From NCBI RefSeq assembly GCF_019977235.1, contig NZ_AP024646.1, positions 992,001 to 1,056,000 on the forward strand: DNA of 64,000 nucleotides. Direction: 5' to 3'. Positions within the stretch are counted from its first letter, which is position 1. Each line of letters begins with the position of its first letter. Made by a program: the position numbers and the translations under genes. The notes below the pieces were generated by a model that saw only the letters and a program-made list of their open reading frames with translations, did not search any database and had not been told where the DNA came from. Shown here in pieces: positions 53,414 through 61,955 of the stretch. This DNA comes from Arthrobacter sp. StoSoilB5 (GTDB lineage Bacteria > Actinomycetota > Actinomycetes > Actinomycetales > Micrococcaceae).

Positions 53414-54307
53414 TTACGCGCCGAACGGGAGCCGGGGGTCGATGTCCTGGCCTTCCCATGTCTGGCGGATCCAGCCGTGGTGGGGGTCGTCGCTGATGAG
53501 CCAGTCACGAACCCGGCCGGGGCCAGCCATGACGTTGAGGTAGTAGAGGTCGTAGCCCGGGGCTGCCATGGCTGGTCCGTGCCAGCCGTAGGGAACCAGG
53601 ACTACATCGCCGGTGCGGACTTCTGCGGAGACGTCGATGGGCCGGTCGTCGGAGGCGTAGACGCGGGCGTAGCCGATTGCGTCTGAGTCCGCGGGGGCCG
53701 GGGAGTCAGGAGCGACGCGTGTTTCGAAGTAGTAGATCTCCTCGAGGTGCGTCTCGCCTTCCTTCTCCTCATCGTGCTTGTGGGGAGGGTAGGAGGACCA
53801 GTTGCCGGCAGGAGTGATGACTTCGCAAACGATGAAGCGGTCAGCCTCAAGCGCCGCCGGTGTGCCGAAATTGTGTACCTGACGGGAGCAGTTGCCTGCG
53901 CCTCGCAGCTCTACGGGGGTCTCGGCCGCCGTGATCAGGCGCGTGGGGTACTCAGCCTTGGCAGGTGCGGTCGCAACTGCAACCCGGCCGCCGTCGTTCG
54001 AGCTGATGGTGACCGTTTTATCGATACCCGTGTACAGGACGTCACTGGGCCCGTGGAAAACCGACTGCCGGCCCGCGAGGCTGTACCCGCCGTCGTCGAC
54101 CGTGACGGTGAAGGAGCCGCTCAGCGGCACCACGATGCGCTCTTCGGCAGCGGCAGGAAGTTCGACGGCGGCACCCGCAGCGAGCGTCGCAACCTTCAGT
54201 CCCGTATGGGCCCAGCCATCAACGGCCAGGGTGGAATCGGAGGTTCCGAGCGATACGTCCCATTTGCCGTCCGTTGCAGTTCCCAGTGGGTAGACCCAAT
54301 TGGCCAT
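53414..54307 (-). CDS. iolB: 5-deoxy-glucuronate isomerase
   Basis: A 297-residue bicupin. The metal-binding cupin motif is YPPHKHDEEKEGETHLEEIYY (first part: PPHKHDE), with later GDVVLVPYGWHGP giving the second His. It converts the ring-opened product to 2-deoxy-5-keto-gluconate for IolC. ATG start with AAGGACA. It follows the GntR gene with 17 bases between, so the two are one operon, convergent to the iol operon. Confidence 0.95.
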   Translation of the reverse strand: MANWVYPLGTATDGKWDVSLGTSDSTLAVDGWAHTGLKVATLAAGAAVELPAAAEERIVVPLSGSFTVTVDDGGYSLAGRQSVFHGPSDVLYTGIDKTVTISSNDGGRVAVATAPAKAEYPTRLITAAETPVELRGAGNCSRQVHNFGTPAALEADRFIVCEVITPAGNWSSYPPHKHDEEKEGETHLEEIYYFETRVAPDSPAPADSDAIGYARVYASDDRPIDVSAEVRTGDVVLVPYGWHGPAMAAPGYDLYYLNVMAGPGRVRDWLISDDPHHGWIRQTWEGQDIDPRLPFGA

Positions 54308-54324
54308 AAGTATGTGTCCTTGCG

Positions 54325-55065
54325 TTAGCGCTGTACGAGTGTCATTTCGAAGCTGTAGGAATCTGCCCGGTAGACGTGGTGGCCCGTTTCAACCATGCGT
54401 CCGGTATCGTCCACCGCGGTGCGTTCCATGGTGACAAGGGCTGATCCGACCTCGGCTTCGAGGAGTGGGGCCTGGTAGTCGTTGGCGATCATGGCGCCGA
54501 TGCGCTGGGATGCCAACCGGAAATTCACGCCGCCGCGACGAAGGATGGCGTAGAGCCCTTCGCTTGCGAGCTGGGCTTCGTCCATGCTGGTGATGTCGTC
54601 ACGGACCCAGTTCTCCATGAGTGCCAGGGGCTTGCCGCCGACTTTGCGGAGACGGGTGAAGTGGTAGACCTTTGACCCGGGCGGAAGCTGGAGCGCGGTG
54701 AGCGTTGCTGCGTCGGCCTCCACGTGGGAGAAGCTGAGCACATCCGTGGTGGGCTTCTTGCCGTTGTTGCTGAGGTCGTCGTACAGGCTGGAGAGCTCCA
54801 GGGGCCGCCGCACCTGGCTGGAAACAACCTGTGTGCCAACGCCACGTTTACGGACAAGGAGGCCGGAGCGGACCAGCTCGTCCATTGCCTTTCGCATGGT
54901 GGGGCGGGACAGGTTGAGCTGTGCGGCAAGGTCGATTTCGTTGTCCAAGCGGCTGCCCGGTTCCAGAACGCCGCTATGGATGGCAGCTTCGATCCCCTGG
55001 ACCACTTGGTGATAGAGCGGCACCGGGGACGAACGGTCGATGCTGAGGCTGAGTTGGTTCGCCAC
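54325..55065 (-). CDS. GntR-family (HutC/UTRA) regulator, probable inositol-regulon repressor
   Basis: A 246-residue regulator. The GntR winged helix (about 8-78) has LAAQLNLSRPTMRKAMDELV and LLVRKRGVGTQV; a UTRA effector domain (about 100-240) follows. GTG start with AGGAGA. Located between the iol operon and the inositol importer and co-transcribed with iolB. Two operator-like sites (TGTCCCGTCA and TGATAGGACA, plus strand) sit in its own promoter, which suggests autoregulation. C. glutamicum also uses a GntR-type IolR. DNA target assigned by inference. Confidence 0.88.
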   Translation of the reverse strand: MANQLSLSIDRSSPVPLYHQVVQGIEAAIHSGVLEPGSRLDNEIDLAAQLNLSRPTMRKAMDELVRSGLLVRKRGVGTQVVSSQVRRPLELSSLYDDLSNNGKKPTTDVLSFSHVEADAATLTALQLPPGSKVYHFTRLRKVGGKPLALMENWVRDDITSMDEAQLASEGLYAILRRGGVNFRLASQRIGAMIANDYQAPLLEAEVGSALVTMERTAVDDTGRMVETGHHVYRADSYSFEMTLVQR

Positions 55066-55379
55066 GGGTATCTCCTAGCCTGCGGAAGGCCGGCCGGGGG
55101 AGCAGGATGCTCCTCCTCGGCCGGATGGATGAGTTTGTCCCGTCATGTTCTCTTGATAGGACATACTGCCTTTTTCTGATAATAGCAGCCAGCCCGGGCT
55201 GGTCAAGGAAGCGGCGGCAAGCCGGGCTGGGGCGTCATCTACTCGAGGAACTTACGTTAAAACATCCTAATGTCAGGACAAAGTATTGACAAAGTGTGAG
55301 GCGAGTCACCATGATCGAGGTAGCAGGCGATCCGGCACGAGTCTCCGGACGCCCGAAGCTGACATCAAAGGAGATAACG
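55066..55379. promoter_or_regulatory. Divergent gntR / importer control region
   Basis: A 314-base gap. Operator-like sites lie at 55136-55145 (TGTCCCGTCA), 55154-55163 (TGATAGGACA) and 55271-55280 (TGTCAGGACA). TTGACA at 55286-55291 is a likely -35 for the importer. A GC-rich imperfect hairpin (about 55090-55124) lies in the gntR leader. No gene seen. Confidence 0.7.
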
Positions 55380-56375
55380 GTGGCAAAATTCTCGTGGCGC
55401 AAAGCGGCAGTCGTCGCAGCAGTGGTTCCGTTGGTAGCCCTGAGCGCCTGTTCGAGCCAGGGCGGCAAGCCGGCAGATTCCGGTGGAGGTGCTGGCGCCG
55501 GACAGGTAGCCAGCACGGAACGCATGAAAGTTGCCCTGATTACGCACGCGGCGGCTGGGGACACCTTCTGGGACATTGTCCGCAAGGGCGCAGAGGAAGC
55601 ATCAAGCAAGGACAACGTAGAGCTCCTGTACACCAGCGATCCCGAAGCCGGGCGCCAGGCGCAGCTTGTTCAGCAGGCCATCGACCAGAAAGTTGACGGC
55701 ATTGCTGTCACGGTGGCGACTCCGGATGCGTTGAAGGATGTACTGAAGAAGGCCACCGCTGCGGGCATCCCCGTGGTCAGCCTCAACGCCGGCGAATCCG
55801 TTTCCAGCCAGCTGGGCGCCTTCACGCACTTTGGCTCCAACGAACAGCTCGCTGGCGAGGCCGTCGGCACCCGGCTCGCGTCAGAAGGCTACAAGCACCC
55901 CGTTTGCGTCATTCAGCAGCAAGGCCACGTGGGCCTGGAAGCGCGCTGCGCCGGCGTAAAGGCCAAGGTTCCGGCAACGGAAATCCTCTACGTTGACGGC
56001 AAGGACATGACCGCCGTCCAGTCAACGGCCACAGCGAAACTCCAGGCGTCCAAAGATGCCGATGTGATCATCGGTCTCGGCGCCCCTATCACCCTCACCC
56101 TGCTCAAGTCCGTTGCCGACGCCGGCAGTTCGTCCAAGGTAGCCAGCTTCGACCTCAATGCCGAACTTGCCCAGAAGATCGTAGACGGCCAAGTAATCTT
56201 CACCGTTGACCAGCAGCCATGGCTTCAGGGCTACATGTCAGTAGACGCACTTTGGCAGGTAAAGCGCGGCGGCTTCAAGATCGGCGGCGGCCAGCCTGTC
56301 CTGACCGGACCAACCATCGTGGACAAGACCAACGCCTCAGATGTCCTCAAGTTCGCCCAGCAGGGCGTCCGCTAG
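55380..56375 (+). CDS. Sugar (probably inositol) ABC transporter, binding lipoprotein
   Basis: A 331-residue RbsB/IbpA-type binding protein. A lipoprotein signal (lipobox LSAC) is followed by a Peripla_BP-4 fold, with VALITHAAAGDTFWDIVRKG, DGIAVTVATPDALKD and SFDLNAELAQKIVDG. The GTG at 55380 with AAAGGAG is chosen over the earlier frame opening. Context (GntR, iol genes) makes inositol the likely ligand. First gene of a binding protein-permease-ATPase operon. Confidence 0.88.
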   Translation: MAKFSWRKAAVVAAVVPLVALSACSSQGGKPADSGGGAGAGQVASTERMKVALITHAAAGDTFWDIVRKGAEEASSKDNVELLYTSDPEAGRQAQLVQQAIDQKVDGIAVTVATPDALKDVLKKATAAGIPVVSLNAGESVSSQLGAFTHFGSNEQLAGEAVGTRLASEGYKHPVCVIQQQGHVGLEARCAGVKAKVPATEILYVDGKDMTAVQSTATAKLQASKDADVIIGLGAPITLTLLKSVADAGSSSKVASFDLNAELAQKIVDGQVIFTVDQQPWLQGYMSVDALWQVKRGGFKIGGGQPVLTGPTIVDKTNASDVLKFAQQGVR

Positions 56376-56439
56376 ATCCAGGCATCCGGCTGCGCGGCGG
56401 GGAACCGCCGCGCAGCCTGACCAACAAGGAGTCATTCCT

Positions 56440-57498
56440 ATGGCAAATACAACAACTCTGCCGCCGGCGGGGGCCTCGGCCCCTGGCGACGAACGGGTCG
56501 GACGCCGTAGTCCGGTCCAAAAGTTCCTGGCCAGGCCCGAGGTCGGTGCGCTGGTCGGTGCGGTAGTCCTTTTCATTTTCTTCGCCTCCGTTTCCCAGAC
56601 GTTCACGCAACCGAACGCGCTGGCCACCGTGCTCTACGGTTCATCGACCATTGGCATCATGGCAGTGGGGGTTTCCCTGTTGATGATCGGTGGCGAGTTC
56701 GATCTTTCCACGGGTGTTGCCGTGATCTCGTCGGCCCTGACCGCCTCGCTTTTCAGCTGGAACTTCTCGCTGAATGCATGGGTTGGTGTCGCCCTCGCCC
56801 TGGTGGTCTCGTTGGGCATCGGGTTCATCAACGGCTGGATCCTGGTCAAGACCAAACTTCCGAGCTTCATCGTCACACTGGCGACCTTCCTCATGTTGAC
56901 GGGCCTCAATCTCGCACTGACCCGTCTTATCGGCGGCAGCGTATCCTCGCCGTCGATCTCCAAGCTGGACGGCTTCGAATCAGCACGAGCTGTGTTTGCA
57001 TCCTCCATCAGCATCGGCGGAGTGGAAGTCAAGATCACAGTGTTCTTCTGGATCGTCCTTGTAGCAGTGGCCTCGTGGATCCTGCTGCGCACCCGCGTTG
57101 GCAACTGGATCTTCGCAGTGGGCGGCGACGCCAATGCTGCCCGCGCAGTTGGCGTCCCCGTGACCAAGACCAAGATCGGCCTCTTCATGGCGGTTGGTTT
57201 CTGCGGCTGGATCCTGGGCATGCACAATCTCTTTGCCTTCGATGCCGTGCAGTCCGGTGAAGGCGTTGGCAACGAGTTCCTCTACATCATTGCTGCCGTC
57301 ATCGGTGGCTGCCTCCTGACAGGCGGCTACGGCTCGGCAGTGGGCGGCGCTATCGGTGCCTTCATCTTTGGCATGGCCAACAAGGGCATCGTTTACGCAC
57401 AATGGAATCCAGACTGGTTCAAGTTCTTCCTGGGCTTGATGCTCCTGCTGGCCACCATCGTGAACCTGATCGTCAAGCGCCGGGCAGAGCTGAAGTAA
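56440..57498 (+). CDS. Sugar ABC transporter permease
   Basis: A 352-residue RbsC/BPD_transp_2-type permease with about eight to ten membrane segments. STIGIMAVGVSLLMIGGEFDLS and GVPVTKTKIGLFMAVGF are typical. The ATG at 56440 follows AAGGAG by about eight bases; an earlier frame opening overlaps the binding-protein gene and was rejected. Confidence 0.92.
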   Translation: MANTTTLPPAGASAPGDERVGRRSPVQKFLARPEVGALVGAVVLFIFFASVSQTFTQPNALATVLYGSSTIGIMAVGVSLLMIGGEFDLSTGVAVISSALTASLFSWNFSLNAWVGVALALVVSLGIGFINGWILVKTKLPSFIVTLATFLMLTGLNLALTRLIGGSVSSPSISKLDGFESARAVFASSISIGGVEVKITVFFWIVLVAVASWILLRTRVGNWIFAVGGDANAARAVGVPVTKTKIGLFMAVGFCGWILGMHNLFAFDAVQSGEGVGNEFLYIIAAVIGGCLLTGGYGSAVGGAIGAFIFGMANKGIVYAQWNPDWFKFFLGLMLLLATIVNLIVKRRAELK

Positions 57499-57510
57499 GG
57501 GGCCGGAACA

Positions 57511-58434
57511 ATGAACGCACAACAGATCGACCAGCAGACACTGCTGAAAGACGAGAAGGACCCGTTGACGCACACACCAGTGCACCTGCTGTCACTCGAT
57601 GGCATAGGCAAGCACTACGGCAACATCATCGCCCTGCGCGATGTAACCATGGCCGTGGACAATGGTCGGGTCACCTGCGTCCTGGGCGACAATGGCGCCG
57701 GCAAGTCCACGCTCATCAAGATCATCGCGGGCCTGCACCAGCACGACGAAGGCACCTTGCACGTGATGGGCGATGCCAGGAAGTTCAATTCACCACGGGA
57801 CGCCCTCGACGCCGGTATCGCCACCGTGTACCAAGACCTGGCCGTGGTTCCCTTGATGCCCATCTGGCGTAACTTCTTCCTTGGCTCGGAGCTGACCAGT
57901 GGGTTCGGGCCGTTCAAGAGCATGGATGTCCAGAAAATGAAGGACATCACCAAGAAGGAACTTGCTGACATGGGCATCGACTTGCGCGATGTTGAACAGC
58001 CCATAGGCCAGCTTTCCGGCGGCGAGCGCCAGTGTGTGGCCATCGCCCGGGCCGTGTACTTCGGTGCGAAGGTGCTGATCCTGGACGAGCCCACAGCTGC
58101 GCTTGGCGTGAAGCAGTCCGGCGTTGTGCTTCGGTACATCCTGCAGGCCCGCGACCGTGGCCTTGGGGTCATCTTCATCACCCACAACCCGCACCACGCC
58201 TTCCCCGTGGGTGACCGCTTCCTGCTGCTCAAGCGCGGCAAGTCGATCGGCTACTACGACAAGAAGGACATCACCTTGGATGAGCTGACGGCACAGATGG
58301 CCGGCGGCGCAGAACTTGCGGAACTAGCCCATGAGCTTGAACAGCTCGGCGGACACACCGAGGCCCTTAAGGAAGTCAAGGCCGAGGTAGCGGACGTGGC
58401 TGATGCTGCACCGGAAAGCGCGAAGCGGCACTAG
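57511..58434 (+). CDS. Sugar ABC transporter ATPase (single cassette)
   Basis: A 307-residue ATPase with one ABC domain. Walker A is GDNGAGKST, signature [13 protein letters not shown], Walker [13 protein letters not shown], and ITHNPHHAF holds the H-loop. Ribose-type ATPases normally carry two cassettes; the single-domain form with order binding protein-permease-ATPase resembles FrcBCA-like systems. A Glu/Ala-rich C-terminal tail (about 280-307) is extra. Hairpin terminator follows. Confidence 0.92.
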   Translation: MNAQQIDQQTLLKDEKDPLTHTPVHLLSLDGIGKHYGNIIALRDVTMAVDNGRVTCVLGDNGAGKSTLIKIIAGLHQHDEGTLHVMGDARKFNSPRDALDAGIATVYQDLAVVPLMPIWRNFFLGSELTSGFGPFKSMDVQKMKDITKKELADMGIDLRDVEQPIGQLSGGERQCVAIARAVYFGAKVLILDEPTAALGVKQSGVVLRYILQARDRGLGVIFITHNPHHAFPVGDRFLLLKRGKSIGYYDKKDITLDELTAQMAGGAELAELAHELEQLGGHTEALKEVKAEVADVADAAPESAKRH

Positions 58435-58450
58435 CTTTTCCGTGGTGGAC

Positions 58451-58480
58451 CTGCCCGGAGCATCTGTTGGCTCCGGGCAG
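58451..58480. terminator. Bidirectional terminator after the importer
   Basis: Perfect 11-bp stem CTGCCCGGAGC / GCTCCGGGCAG between the ATPase gene and the convergent LacI gene. Confidence 0.85.
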
Positions 58481-58497
58481 AGCCGTGTTCGGTTCCC

Positions 58498-59499
58498 CTA
58501 GCGAATGGCCGACGTCGTGCCGCGGAGTACCAGCGTCGGCTCGATGAGCTTCCGCACCGGTTCCAGCGTCGGATCGTCGATTCTGGCCAGTAGCCTTTGC
58601 GCAGCGTCCACGCCCACAACGTCGCTTCGGTTATCGATGGACGTGAGGTCCAGGAAGCGCGACTTGGCCAACGGGGAGTTGTCATACCCGATCACGGAAA
58701 TATCGTGGGGGACTGAAAGCCCACGGGCTTTGATGGCGGCGAAAGCGCCCAGCGCCATGGTGTCGTTGGCGGCGAAGACCGCTGTGGTGTCCGGGTGGTG
58801 GTCCAGAAGCCAACAAGCGGCGCCGTATCCGTCTTCTTCTGATGTTCCCGCAGACTCGCTGATCACGACTTCGACGCCGGCTGCCTCGAGGGCGCGCCGG
58901 TAACCGGCGCGCCGGTGTGCTGACGCGCCGTCGGACCCGGAAAGGTGGCCGATGCGGCTGTGGCCCAACCCCAGCAGATGGTTGGCCGCCATGGTGCCCC
59001 CGTTGTCGTCGTCGTTGGTTATCAGGTCCGCACCTGTCGGGACGCCTTTCCGCCATCCGGCAACCACAGTGGGCACCCACGTCTTGGTGAGCATGGACTC
59101 GCTGGGCTCCGCGGCGAGGACCAAGGCATCCACGTGCATGGCCAGGAGGCCGTCCGTGGCTTCCTTGATGCGGTTCTCGCCAGGCCTGGAGTCCGCGAGC
59201 ATGACCTGGTAGCCAAGATCCGAAAGGACAGATTCCATGCCCCGGAGGAGATCGACGAACCAGAGGTTCCGGTAATCGTCGATCACCAGGCCGATGCTCT
59301 TGGTGCGGTTGCTGGCGAGGGTTGTGGCGGCGCGGCTGGGCCGGTAGCCCAGATCGTGGATTGCCTTTTGGACGGCGTCCCGACGCTTTTCACTGATCCT
59401 TCCCGGGTCCTTGAGGAACAAGGAAACCAACGACGGCGAGACTCCGGCCTGGGTGGCGACGTCGTAGAGGGTGGGGCGTCGGGTCTGTGCGCTGTTCAA
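58498..59499 (-). CDS. LacI-family regulator
   Basis: A 333-residue LacI/GalR regulator. The N-terminal HTH and hinge (PTLYDVATQAGVSPSLVSLF, residues 9-28) are followed by a periplasmic-binding-like effector domain. TTG start. Divergent from the second dehydrogenase gene; a perfect LacI-type palindrome lies in between. Likely controls the 59.6-63 kb genes, responding to an inositol-type sugar (inference). Confidence 0.92.
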   Translation of the reverse strand: MNSAQTRRPTLYDVATQAGVSPSLVSLFLKDPGRISEKRRDAVQKAIHDLGYRPSRAATTLASNRTKSIGLVIDDYRNLWFVDLLRGMESVLSDLGYQVMLADSRPGENRIKEATDGLLAMHVDALVLAAEPSESMLTKTWVPTVVAGWRKGVPTGADLITNDDDNGGTMAANHLLGLGHSRIGHLSGSDGASAHRRAGYRRALEAAGVEVVISESAGTSEEDGYGAACWLLDHHPDTTAVFAANDTMALGAFAAIKARGLSVPHDISVIGYDNSPLAKSRFLDLTSIDNRSDVVGVDAAQRLLARIDDPTLEPVRKLIEPTLVLRGTTSAIR

Positions 59500-59549
59500 C
59501 GGAATCGGTGTGCCTTTCTTGTCTGTCCTTGAGGATAGTCGGTTATTGA

Positions 59550-59578
59550 TTGACAGGACATATAGACATAGTTACGAT
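59550..59578 (+). promoter_or_regulatory. Promoter overlapping an operator-like site (second dehydrogenase)
   Basis: TTGACA (59550-59555), 17-base spacer, TACGAT (59573-59578): a good sigma-70-type promoter. TGACAGGACA (59551-59560) covers the -35 box. Confidence 0.75.
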
Positions 59579-59595
59579 CAAACCCAGCGTAAAAA

Positions 59596-59609
59596 TTGTA
59601 GCGCTACAA
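59596..59609. promoter_or_regulatory. LacI-type operator palindrome
   Basis: Perfect 14-base palindrome TTGTAGCGCTACAA with the central CG of LacI-family operators. It lies about 20 bases after the -10 box of the divergent gene, ideal for repression by the neighbouring regulator. Confidence 0.82.
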
Positions 59610-59658
59610 AAAGCCGTCCAGCGCCCCGCGCGGCGGCGAAATTTCGAAGGAGAAATCA

Positions 59659-60846
59659 ATGGCTGAAAGCCTCGGCGTCGCCGTCATCGGTGCAGGCATG
59701 GCCGGCAAGGCCCACGCTGCCGCGTACCGCACGGCATCTGCCCTCTACAGCCCCGTGCTGCCCCCGGTTCGCCTGGTCTCGATCGGGGACGTCAACGCCG
59801 AATTCGGTTCCCTGGCTGCCCGCCGTTTCGGGTACGAGCGCAACGACACGTCATGGCAGGCAATCGCCGAAGCCGACGACATCGACGTCGTCAGCGTGGT
59901 CATCGCCAACTCCTTGCACCGTGAAGTAGTGGAAGGCCTGCTCGCTGCCGGCAAGCACGTGCTCTGCGAGAAGCCGCTGAGCGACACCCTGGAAGACGCC
60001 CGCGCCATGGCCGATGCCGCGCGTGCCGCCGAGGCCCGCGGAACACTGGCCCGCATCGGATTCACTTTCCGCCGGACGCCCGGCATCGCGTACATCCGGG
60101 ACCTGATCCGCAACGGCGCCCTTGGCAACGTCCTGCACTTCAGCGGCCGGTACTGGACCGATTACGGATTCAGCCCCGCAGCTCCCATGAGCTGGCGCTA
60201 CAAGGGCGGCCCCGGCTCCGGTGCCCTGGCCGACGTCGGAAGCCACCTGACGTATGTCTCCGAATTCCTCTGCGGCGACATCAAGTCCATCAGCGGTGGC
60301 CGCCTCACGACCGCCATCGACAAGCGGCCGCTGCCGCTCGGCGCCGTGATCGGACACGACCACGCTGCAGTCAGCGATACCTTCGAAGCCGTTGAGAACG
60401 ACGACTACGCAGCCTTCAACGCTGAGTTCGCGAACGGCGCAGGCAGCTTCGAAGTCTCACGCGTTGCAGCCGGTCACGCCAACAGCCTCCAGTTCGAGGT
60501 GTTCTGCGAGAACGGTGCCGCCAAGTTCGACCAGCGCCGGCCGTCCGAAATCCAGCTGTTCCTCAACGATGGCTCCGGTAACCAGAACGGCTACCGCCAG
60601 GTCATCCTCGGCCCGGAGCACCCGTATATCGCTGGCGGCCTCGCCATGGATGCCCCGGAAGTTGGTTTCGGCCAGAACGACGCGTTCGGCTACCAGGCGC
60701 GTGCATTCCTCGAGGAGGTTGCAGGCCTCGGCGAAGAAGAATCCCTGCCCCGCTGCGCCACCTTTGACGAAGGTGTCCGCAATATGGACCTCCTGGGTGC
60801 CGTCACCGAGTCCGCACTTAACAACGGAAAGAAGATCACGCTATGA
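59659..60846 (+). CDS. Gfo/Idh/MocA-family dehydrogenase (second inositol-type)
   Basis: A 395-residue NAD(P)-dependent sugar dehydrogenase. VAVIGAGMAGKAHAAAYR is the nucleotide-binding start, CEKPLSD has the catalytic Lys, and DVGSHLTYVSEFL the Asp/His. At 395 residues it is longer than IolG. Promoter has both an operator-like site and a LacI palindrome. ATG start with AAGGAG. It may oxidise an inositol isomer such as scyllo- or chiro-inositol (inference). Confidence 0.9.
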   Translation: MAESLGVAVIGAGMAGKAHAAAYRTASALYSPVLPPVRLVSIGDVNAEFGSLAARRFGYERNDTSWQAIAEADDIDVVSVVIANSLHREVVEGLLAAGKHVLCEKPLSDTLEDARAMADAARAAEARGTLARIGFTFRRTPGIAYIRDLIRNGALGNVLHFSGRYWTDYGFSPAAPMSWRYKGGPGSGALADVGSHLTYVSEFLCGDIKSISGGRLTTAIDKRPLPLGAVIGHDHAAVSDTFEAVENDDYAAFNAEFANGAGSFEVSRVAAGHANSLQFEVFCENGAAKFDQRRPSEIQLFLNDGSGNQNGYRQVILGPEHPYIAGGLAMDAPEVGFGQNDAFGYQARAFLEEVAGLGEEESLPRCATFDEGVRNMDLLGAVTESALNNGKKITL

Positions 60847-61874
60847 AGCTTGGCGTCTACAACGCGATCCTGCACGACCGTCCGCTTCCCGAGGCGCTGA
60901 AGGTCATTGCCGATCTGGGCCTCACGGGCATCGAGATCAACACCGGCGGGTTCCTGCCTGCCGTGCACGTCCCCACGTTTGACCAGATCCTGGAAAGCGA
61001 CGCAGCGCGCGACGACTACCTGGCGATCTTCGAAGGTACCGGCGTTTCCATCGCGGGACTGAACTGCAACGGCAACCCGCTGCATCCGAAGCACGAGATT
61101 GGCGAGAAGCACGCAGAAGACATCCGCCGCTCCATTCGACTCGCCCACCGCCTCGGCCAGAACCGCGTGGTCACCATGTCCGGCCTGCCCGGCGGCGAGC
61201 CCGGCGCCACCACCGTCAACTGGGTGGTCAACGCGTGGAACTCAGCAGCGCTGGACGTCCTGGATTACCAGTGGGATGTGGCCGCTGCGTTCTGGAGAGA
61301 AATGGACCGCCTCGCTGCTGACCTTGGCGTCAAGGTGGCCCTTGAACTGCACCCTCAGAACCTCGTCTTCAACACGGCCGATGTCTACAAACTCATCGAA
61401 CTCACCGGAGCCACCCATGTTGGTGTCGAGCTGGACGCTTCCCACCTGTTCTGGCAGCAGATGGACCCCGTTGCTGTGGTCCGCGAACTCGGCCCCCTGG
61501 TGTTCCAGGCAGCTGCGAAGGACGTCCGTGTGAACAAGGACAACGCTGCGCTGTACGGAGTACTGGACAACAGCTTCCGCCGACTCTCACCCGACGAGCC
61601 CCGTACCAACCTCGGTGGCGACGAGTGGGCCAACGAATGGCCCAGGAACTCGGCCTGGGACTTCGTTGCACTTGGCCGCGGACATGACACAGCGTTTTGG
61701 ACCGAGTTCCTCCGTGCCCTTTACGAGGTTGACCCCAACATGCTGGTCAACATCGAACACGAGGACGTTTCCCTTGGCCGCATCGAAGGGCTTGAAGTTG
61801 CGGCAAAGGTCCTTAAGGATGCCGATGCGGCACTGGAAGCGTCACTTGACGTTCCCGCCGTGCCTACCATTTGA
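60843..61874 (+). CDS. Sugar phosphate isomerase/epimerase (TIM barrel)
   Basis: A 343-residue AP-endonuclease-2-type barrel, overlapping the dehydrogenase stop by four bases. Metal-ligand segments VALELHPQNLVFN, VGVELDASHLFWQQ and LVNIEHEDVSLG are visible. It probably acts on the product of the coupled dehydrogenase. The stop lies within the next operator-like site. Substrate not determined. Confidence 0.9.
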   Translation: MKLGVYNAILHDRPLPEALKVIADLGLTGIEINTGGFLPAVHVPTFDQILESDAARDDYLAIFEGTGVSIAGLNCNGNPLHPKHEIGEKHAEDIRRSIRLAHRLGQNRVVTMSGLPGGEPGATTVNWVVNAWNSAALDVLDYQWDVAAAFWREMDRLAADLGVKVALELHPQNLVFNTADVYKLIELTGATHVGVELDASHLFWQQMDPVAVVRELGPLVFQAAAKDVRVNKDNAALYGVLDNSFRRLSPDEPRTNLGGDEWANEWPRNSAWDFVALGRGHDTAFWTEFLRALYEVDPNMLVNIEHEDVSLGRIEGLEVAAKVLKDADAALEASLDVPAVPTI

Positions 61875-61900
61875 CAGGACAAACTGACAAGGTTTACTGT
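61871..61900 (+). promoter_or_regulatory. Promoter with operator-like site (third dehydrogenase)
   Basis: TTGACA (61871-61876) with TACTGT 18 bases downstream. TGACAGGACA (61872-61881) overlaps it. The -35 box covers the stop codon of the preceding gene. Confidence 0.7.
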
Positions 61901-61955
61901 CGCCTCAAGACTCCCTGTGAGGAATCACCTTCTGCTGCATTGACGGAGACAGAGA

